From assembly GCF_035582795.1 (NCBI RefSeq), contig NC_134365.1, forward strand, positions 220,303,887-220,367,886: 64,000 nucleotides of DNA, written 5' to 3'. Source of the stretch: Mycteria americana (taxonomy: Eukaryota > Chordata > Aves > Ciconiiformes > Ciconiidae). Under the pieces are notes generated by a model. That model saw only the letters and a program-made list of their open reading frames with translations. It was not told where the DNA came from and ran no database searches. Of the stretch, positions 61,901 through 64,000 are shown one piece after another (position 1 is the stretch's first letter; each line of letters begins with the position of its first letter). A program made the position numbers and the translations under genes.

Positions 61901-62716
61901 TTTCAGCATCTAAAGCAGGTGATTTATTTAAGGGATCAGCTACCCACTGCATTTTAAAATACAGTTTACGTATTATATTTGACAAGAAGTTGATGTCAAA
62001 TCAGTTTGGTTAGAAGAGAGCCCAAGGTACTGTCAAAATGTTTTAAGATGCTGCTGGGATAGTAACAGGGAGAATAATTTCCAGCACTGGGGGGAGCTGG
62101 CAACACCCTAAACTCCCCAGCACATCCCACTGGAAAGCTTGTTTTCAGCTGCCTCCAACTTTGCAAAATTTTCCACACCCATGTCTGCTTCAGGCTGAAT
62201 TTTTGTCATTTATATTTTGTGGAAAGTTGCAGCCAAATTGCTCAGCCACTTCCAAAACCAGCCAACCATAGAAACAAACAAACAAACAAAAAAAACCAAC
62301 CAAAAAGCTTCTACGCGATTTCAGCACCATCTTTGTTTGCGCATGCTGTTCACCAGGGAGCACACCTACCCCAAATTCCGTTACAGCCTCGCAATGGAGA
62401 CGTGAGGGCACGTTACATCTATCAGTGAAGACAGGCAGAAGCAGCTCTCCTTCAGTCTCACTTCCCACCTCGCTTTCCCTTTACTGTCATTAACAAGTCC
62501 ATCTGAAGGACCCAAATGCATCCAACCCAGTGTCAAACAGCTCGTAGAGGCATATGATGGCAGCCAAACTTGTTAAGGGTTTGCCCCTCTACAATGTGGA
62601 AACCCGACTCACCAGTTGATTTCATTGTAGTCATTGTGAACTTCCCACCAGAAGTAAAACCAGACCAGGGTCAGGAAGAAGGACGAGGTGAGGATGAGGA
62701 ACCAGAGGCGCTCCCA
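11795..62716 (-). CDS. GDPD5: Glycerophosphodiester phosphodiesterase domain-containing protein 5 (GDE2), 5'-partial
   Basis: GDE2 is a six-pass plasma-membrane enzyme with an extracellular GDPD domain. In vertebrates it cleaves GPI anchors (for example RECK) and promotes motor-neuron differentiation, and it is redox-controlled through peroxiredoxin 1. Fourteen coding exons join in frame (62613-62716, 56427-56520, 55695-55754, 52244-52342, 49918-50011, 46084-46229, 34128-34210, 30712-30862, 29187-29405, 25551-25708, 23401-23548, 19858-19940, 13275-13387, 11795-11910) to give 555 residues and a stop. About 39 N-terminal residues lie beyond the right edge. With that offset, the HRGAP histidine falls at 233, the MHD histidine at 275 and the tail cysteine at 571, as in the human protein. 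Five N-X-S/T sequons lie in the extracellular domain. All junctions have GT/AG sites and matching phases. The gene appears intact. Confidence 0.96.
11911..13274 (-). other. GDPD5 last intron (1.4 kb)
   Basis: No repeat or extra exon was recognised. Confidence 0.7.
13275..13387 (-). CDS. GDPD5: GDPD5 coding exon (cytoplasmic tail, proximal part)
   Basis: Starts with the last base of the split Lys codon, then [20 protein letters not shown] and [17 protein letters not shown]. It ends with G of a split Glu codon at GTATGG. This juxtamembrane cytoplasmic segment is almost identical to human, which suggests a conserved interaction surface. Confidence 0.96.
13388..19857 (-). other. GDPD5 intron (6.5 kb)
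   Basis: No transposon was recognised. Simple tracts include T/A-rich patches near 14570-14590 and 14941-14975 and a G/A/C-rich tract (17470-17516). The longest same-strand open frame (15767-16465) has no recognisable domain and is treated as chance. Confidence 0.65.
19858..19940 (-). CDS. GDPD5: GDPD5 coding exon (TM6)
   Basis: Encodes [13 protein letters not shown] followed by the sixth membrane helix [14 protein letters not shown]. It ends AA of a split Lys codon at GTAAGT. The acceptor is TTCCAG. Confidence 0.95.
19941..23400 (-). other. GDPD5 intron (3.5 kb)
   Basis: It contains an (ATA)n stretch (20542-20559) and a T tract (about 21595-21609). No extra exon was recognised. Confidence 0.7.
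23401..23548 (-). CDS. GDPD5: GDPD5 coding exon (end of the GDPD domain)
   Basis: Encodes [20 protein letters not shown] and then [19 protein letters not shown], the final barrel strands (VNLYTVN and GVQSVTSD are GDPD family hallmarks). One sequon (NLS) is present. It ends IWLM in phase 0 at GTAAGC. Confidence 0.96.
23549..25550 (-). other. GDPD5 intron (2.0 kb)
   Basis: No repeat or extra exon was recognised. Confidence 0.7.
25551..25708 (-). CDS. GDPD5: GDPD5 coding exon
   Basis: Encodes [20 protein letters not shown] and then [15 protein letters not shown] and the [12 protein letters not shown] strand. It ends AG of a split Arg codon at GTACGG. The acceptor is [15 protein letters not shown] is conserved with human. 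Confidence 0.95.
27251..28410 (+). mobile_element. Solo LTR of an avian endogenous retrovirus
   Basis: A 1,160-bp block begins TG (TGCGTTGGG) and ends CA (CCACCACA). It is flanked by ATTAT (27246-27250) and ATTAC (28411-28415), a 5-bp target-site duplication with one mismatch. A TATA-like ATATTTAA lies at 27430 and a polyadenylation signal AATAAA at 28221, in the right order for U3-R-U5 on the plus strand. No internal retroviral sequence adjoins it, so it is a solo LTR left by recombination. It is antisense to GDPD5. I recognise the sequence as a widespread bird LTR type, probably ERVL-like. The subfamily was not verified. Confidence 0.85.
27640..28005. repeat. Imperfect tandem repeats inside the LTR
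   Basis: Units of roughly 60-70 bp, each with a CTGGAGCAG core followed by GTGACCCTGTGG or ACTGCAGCCCATGG-type sequence, recur through the GC-rich middle of the LTR. They keep long frames open on both strands (215 and 214 codons), which are not genes. Confidence 0.75.
28510..28960 (-). mobile_element. Old CR1 LINE remnant
   Basis: The plus strand carries the complement of CR1 3' blocks in order: TGGGAAGAGACCTCAGGAG near 28520, CAGACCAGGTTGCTCAGGTCC near 28578, and GAAAAGCTCCAAGGATGGAG near 28615. It continues into the divergent complement of RT-derived sequence. It is heavily mutated, with no open frame. The right boundary is approximate. Confidence 0.75.
29187..29405 (-). CDS. GDPD5: GDPD5 coding exon (middle of the GDPD barrel)
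   Basis: Seventy-three codons, phase 0 at both ends, starting [10 protein letters not shown] and ending [10 protein letters not shown]. Three N-glycosylation sequons (NQS, NTS, NIT) fit an extracellular domain. The acceptor is TTTCAG and the donor GTGAGT. The length equals that of the human segment. Confidence 0.95.
29406..30711 (-). other. GDPD5 intron (1.3 kb)
   Basis: No repeat or extra exon was recognised. Confidence 0.7.
30712..30862 (-). CDS. GDPD5: GDPD5 coding exon (YDG...MHD motif)
   Basis: Begins with the third base of a Ser codon, then [20 protein letters not shown]. The Asp corresponds to human 268 and the MHD histidine to human H275, a second catalytic residue. A sequon FNWT lies further on. 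It ends [10 protein letters not shown] in phase 0 at GTGCGT. Confidence 0.96.
30863..34127 (-). other. GDPD5 intron (3.3 kb)
   Basis: It contains an A-rich tract (32105-32123) and a 25-bp-period direct repeat (32587-32629). No extra exon was recognised. Confidence 0.7.
32587..32629. repeat. 18-bp direct repeat, 25-bp period
   Basis: TGGGGACATCCCAGGTGG occurs at 32587-32604 and 32612-32629. Confidence 0.9.
34128..34210 (-). CDS. GDPD5: GDPD5 coding exon (PENT motif)
   Basis: A short 83-bp exon, isolated between an 11.9-kb and a 3.3-kb intron. It encodes [17 protein letters not shown] and then [10 protein letters not shown], ending AG of a split Ser codon at GTAAGC. The glutamate in PENT (human position 242) is a metal-binding residue typical of GDPD enzymes. 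The acceptor is CCATAG, a weaker site than its neighbours. Phase and residue count match on both sides. Confidence 0.93.
39236..39548 (-). mobile_element. CR1 LINE 3' fragment
   Basis: The plus strand starts with a triple ATCATAGA-type tail and the complement of the CR1 3' block (GGTTGGAAAAGACCTCTAGG). It continues through the complement of the final RT codons ([20 protein letters not shown], readable on the minus strand). It is about 310 bp long and ends near 39548. Confidence 0.93.
40246..40305. repeat. A/C-rich simple tract
   Basis: A low-complexity stretch of A-runs separated by CC or CCC. Similar tracts occur near 17470, 48690, 62275 and, in complement, 63001. Confidence 0.8.
42360..43575 (+). 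mobile_element. CR1 LINE, 5'-truncated, with much of the RT catalytic region
   Basis: The plus strand carries recognisable CR1 RT motifs: [15 protein letters not shown], then [16 protein letters not shown] (motif A), [17 protein letters not shown] (motif B region) and FADDTK (motif C). The downstream thumb and C-terminal region is open up to 43304. Frame changes occur near 42430, near 42500-42610 and at 43304, so the copy is dead. The 3' end has the GGTTGGACTCGATGATCTTT block and a short GATTCTGTGTGATT tail. It is antisense to GDPD5. Confidence 0.95.
46084..46229 (-). CDS. GDPD5: GDPD5 coding exon (TM5 and catalytic HRGAP motif)
   Basis: Encodes the fifth membrane helix ([19 protein letters not shown]), the conserved [11 protein letters not shown] segment, and the start of the extracellular GDPD domain ([14 protein letters not shown]). 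The HRGAP histidine corresponds to human H233, a catalytic residue. The acceptor used is CATCTCAG: the phase and the TSQ residues fit the human protein. A second AG lies 8 nt inside the exon. The exon ends in phase 0 at GTGAGT. Confidence 0.95.
46230..49917 (-). other. GDPD5 intron (3.7 kb)
   Basis: It contains a T-rich tract (47277-47294) and an A/C-rich tract (48690-48725). At its 3' end, a CT microsatellite (46238-46268) serves as the polypyrimidine tract. No extra exon was recognised. Confidence 0.7.
46238..46268. repeat. GA/TC microsatellite at a splice acceptor
   Basis: A (GA)n repeat with AAAGA interruptions on the plus strand. On the GDPD5 strand it reads as uninterrupted pyrimidine-rich (TC)n, ending 7 bases from the acceptor AG of the next exon. 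Confidence 0.93.
49918..50011 (-). CDS. GDPD5: GDPD5 coding exon (TM4)
   Basis: Encodes [20 protein letters not shown] and then [11 protein letters not shown], which is the fourth membrane helix and the loop to TM5. It ends with one base (A) of a split Thr codon at a GTGAGT donor. Confidence 0.95.
50398..51388 (+). mobile_element. CR1 LINE, 5'-truncated, relatively young
   Basis: The plus strand encodes the C-terminal part of CR1 reverse transcriptase, starting at [13 protein letters not shown] (motif B region). It passes through the ADDTK motif [14 protein letters not shown] and PAEKDLG, and then, after frameshifts, the 3' end with the tandem TTCTATGA tail. It is 5'-truncated, lacks the endonuclease domain and is not capable of movement. 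It lies opposite to GDPD5 and in inverted orientation to the related copy at 8.1-9.0 kb. Confidence 0.95.
51401..51426. repeat. 13-bp tandem duplication
   Basis: GTGTATCACCACG is present twice head to tail, 12 bases after the CR1 3' tail. Confidence 0.88.
52244..52342 (-). CDS. GDPD5: GDPD5 coding exon (TM3)
   Basis: Thirty-three codons, phase 0 at both ends: [20 protein letters not shown] forms the third membrane helix, followed by [13 protein letters not shown]. The acceptor is TTGCAG and the donor GTGAGT. Confidence 0.95.
52343..55694 (-). other. GDPD5 intron (3.4 kb)
   Basis: It contains a 20-bp tandem repeat (53861-53916) and an A18 tract (about 54842-54860). No transposon or extra exon was recognised. 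Confidence 0.7.
53861..53916. repeat. 20-bp tandem repeat, about 2.8 copies
   Basis: The unit GACACCTCCCAGCAACTTGG occurs at 53861-53880 (one mismatch) and 53881-53900, with a partial third copy from 53901. Confidence 0.92.
55695..55754 (-). CDS. GDPD5: GDPD5 coding exon (20 codons)
   Basis: This small in-frame exon encodes [20 protein letters not shown], the end of TM2 and the loop to TM3. Both ends are phase 0, so skipping it would remove 20 residues without a frameshift. The acceptor is TCCCAG and the donor GTAAAT. Confidence 0.94.
55755..56426 (-). other. GDPD5 intron (0.7 kb)
   Basis: A short intron. No repeat or extra exon was recognised. Confidence 0.7.
56427..56520 (-). CDS. GDPD5: GDPD5 coding exon (TM2, first part)
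   Basis: The first base completes the split Trp codon. The exon then encodes [12 protein letters not shown], followed by the second membrane helix starting [11 protein letters not shown]. It ends in phase 0 after two leucines at a GTGAGT donor. Confidence 0.95.
57561..57600. repeat. 17-bp direct repeat, 23-bp period
   Basis: ATCAGACTGTAATTTGG occurs at 57561-57577 and again at 57584-57600, about 40 bases from the edge of the retroviral RT fragment. Confidence 0.9.
57640..58090 (-). mobile_element. Endogenous retrovirus pol fragment (reverse transcriptase)
   Basis: An open frame of 142 codons on the minus strand (57649-58077) encodes part of a retroviral-type reverse transcriptase. The motifs occur in order: motif A (DIANAFFS, near residue 7), motif B (LPQGW, near residue 39) and motif C with the catalytic YIDD at residues 69-72, followed by a thumb-like segment ending in FLGIK and ITAMS. 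An in-frame stop lies 8 codons upstream of the first ATG and another directly after the fragment, so gag, protease, RNase H and integrase are not attached. No LTR was seen on either side. It lies in a GDPD5 intron in the same orientation as the gene. The subfamily could not be assigned with certainty. Confidence 0.88.
58894..58950. repeat. A42 homopolymer followed by GA-rich repeat
   Basis: A run of 42 A (58894-58935) passes directly into a (GA)n-like stretch. The polylysine reading frame across it is an artefact. Confidence 0.95.
59888..60500 (+). mobile_element. Degraded CR1 LINE remnant
   Basis: Blocks typical of the CR1 3' half appear in order on the plus strand: a CTGAGAAGGACCTG block near 59896, the CTGGGCTTGTTTAGTCT block near 60190, AAGGGGAAATGGCC near 60313, and the CTTCTCCTCACAGAAGGTAG block near 60350. 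There are many substitutions and indels and no usable reading frame. It is older than the copies at 42 kb and 50 kb. The boundaries are approximate. Confidence 0.65.
61505..61536. repeat. 12-bp tandem repeat, about 2.7 copies
   Basis: The unit CATTTGCAAAAA is repeated head to tail twice, followed by a partial third copy. Confidence 0.85.
62613..62716 (-). CDS. GDPD5: GDPD5 coding exon (TM1)
   Basis: This exon starts WERLWFLIL and ends [13 protein letters not shown], with the last codon split TG/G. It carries the first membrane helix and the start of the first outer loop. It follows a GCAG acceptor and ends at a GTGAGT donor. The cytoplasmic N-terminus, which in human carries the cysteine partner of the tail cysteine, is encoded upstream and outside the window. 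Confidence 0.95.
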
Positions 62717-64000
62717 CTGCAGATGGAAAGAGAAGTCAGCGTTAACACTATCCCGTTTCAGGGCCAGCGCCCCATCCTGTCCCACATCTCACCTAGAAGC
62801 TGTTGAGATTGGATGGAGTAACTAGACATTGCCAAGGGCAGATTTCAGACCTTTCTCCTCTGAGGAAGGTGGAGATAAAACCCTGGTCCCCAGCTCTGGG
62901 CGGAGAGGTCATTTAGTAGAACCATCTTATGTATGGCTGGGACAGCATTTCTCCAGCTCTCAGGGCATGTGGAATGAGGGAGCATTTCTGGATACAGAGC
63001 TGGTTTTTTGGGGTTTTTTTGTTTGTTTGGTGGTTTGGGGGTTTTTTGTTTGCTTTTGTTTTTCGAGGCAATTGTTTAGTTAACTTTTCCATTCACATGT
63101 GAGAGATGCAACTTGGCATCTTACTCTCTCATGGGTTCGGCCTAAATGGCTGAGTAGTTATCACATGGCAAAGACTACGCAGCCGGTTAGGGATGCTACT
63201 ACTACACCGACATGAACCTTTACTCCTTCCCCCAGAGCACTCAGATCCTGCAGAGCCAAACCACCCATCCGCAACATTTATTCCCACCACCACCACATAT
63301 GTAAGTGTTTTGCAAATAATACAGCAGGAGGAGAGACCACACCAGCACCGGATGAAAGATCTTTGCACCAACATTCAGTTTTGATTAATGTTTCAATACT
63401 CCACCCACTGTCCGCCCCCCCCCAAAAAAAAAAAAAAAATCCCTAAAACATCTGTTCAGTGCCCCACTCCAATAGCATGGGTAAAATCCTAAACCACAAG
63501 GACATCCATGAAGAGAACAGTGTTACAAGAAAACTGTCCCTAACCAGCACCATTTCCATGTGCTCCTTGTTGGTTTTACTCTGCAGGCATTAAATAAGCC
63601 CACGTGTGTTTCCATTCCAACTAGCATCCAGCCTGTTCAGAACAAAACACAAATAAATTCATTATGGAAAATATTCAAACGAATCCTCTCTTCCCAGAAT
63701 GAGCAAGAAGGGATGAAAATTGAAAAAGTGTATGAGCAACTCTACTGCTATAATTTCCTTCTAGACCCTGAGCACACCATTAATCTCTTTTGAAAATGCC
63801 CTTTTCTCTAGTGAACTGTCTCATGGCTTTTCAATTATGCAAAACAATGTAACCAATATAAACACTGTTTTGGTGATATAAGAAACACTACTATTCTTTG
63901 CTTTCCCTTTCCATCTTAAGGGCTGAAGCTATTTACTTAACTGTGTATTGACTATGTTTCATCATGCATCACCCTGGATACCAATCTTGTGATACAGCTC
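62717..64000 (-). other. GDPD5 5' intron (partial)
   Basis: No match to the expected N-terminal exon is visible here on the minus strand. The stretch holds a T/G-rich simple tract (about 63001-63065) and a C-run followed by an A-run (63414-63439). Nothing else was recognised. Confidence 0.7.

Larger units (their letters stand above)
56521..62612 (-). other. GDPD5 intron (6.1 kb)
   Basis: This intron contains a retroviral RT fragment (57640-58090), a 23-bp-period direct repeat (57561-57600), an A42 tract with GA repeat (58894-58950), a degraded CR1 (about 59888-60500), a 12-bp tandem repeat of CATTTGCAAAAA (61505-61536), and T and A tracts near 61600 and 61735. No additional exon was recognised. 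Confidence 0.75.

Noticed and set aside
1..64000. CRISPR arrays, tRNA or rRNA genes, bacterial-type operons
   Set aside because: None seen. The window is vertebrate intronic and intergenic DNA, and no cloverleaf with internal A/B boxes was recognised by eye.

Overview
The window is vertebrate, almost certainly avian, nuclear DNA. Long introns with GT/AG splice sites, six CR1 LINE copies ending in the bird-type octamer tail, a long solo endogenous-retrovirus LTR of a kind common in bird genomes, and no mammalian SINEs or L1 all point to a bird. The CR1 and LTR types suggest a neognath outside the Galliformes, which is inference.

Two genes are present, both on the minus strand. (1) Positions 1042-1932 hold the first coding exon of a BTB-BACK-Kelch gene, best matched to KLHL35. 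Its Kelch-repeat exons lie off the left edge. (2) Positions about 9165-62716 hold most of GDPD5 (GDE2), a six-pass membrane glycerophosphodiester phosphodiesterase. Fourteen coding exons can be placed to the base and join in frame for 555 codons plus a stop. Only the N-terminal exon(s), about 39 residues, are missing off the right edge. The joined residue count places the catalytic histidines at human positions 233 and 275 and the redox cysteine at 571, so the model is colinear with the human protein. The order KLHL35-GDPD5 on one strand is the same as on human chromosome 11q13.

Layout from left to right: KLHL35 intron (1-1041), KLHL35 exon (1042-1932), intergenic DNA with the presumed KLHL35 promoter region and a CR1 (1933-9164), GDPD5 3' UTR (about 9165-11794), GDPD5 exons and introns (11795-62716), and GDPD5 5' intron (62717-64000). 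The introns carry four CR1s with clear 3' portions or RT-encoding sequence or old remnants (28.5 kb, 39.2 kb, 42.4 kb, 50.4 kb), a fifth degraded CR1 (about 60 kb), a 1,160-bp solo LTR with near-matching 5-bp target duplications (27.25-28.41 kb), and a retroviral reverse-transcriptase fragment that is still open (57.65-58.08 kb).

No new multi-gene system was found. The most interesting points are a CT microsatellite that forms the polypyrimidine tract of the GDPD5 exon encoding the catalytic HRGAP motif, with two AG acceptors 8 nt apart; the open retroviral RT fragment; a set of interleaved inverted repeats at 3261-3308; and a splice acceptor one base upstream of the KLHL35 start codon.
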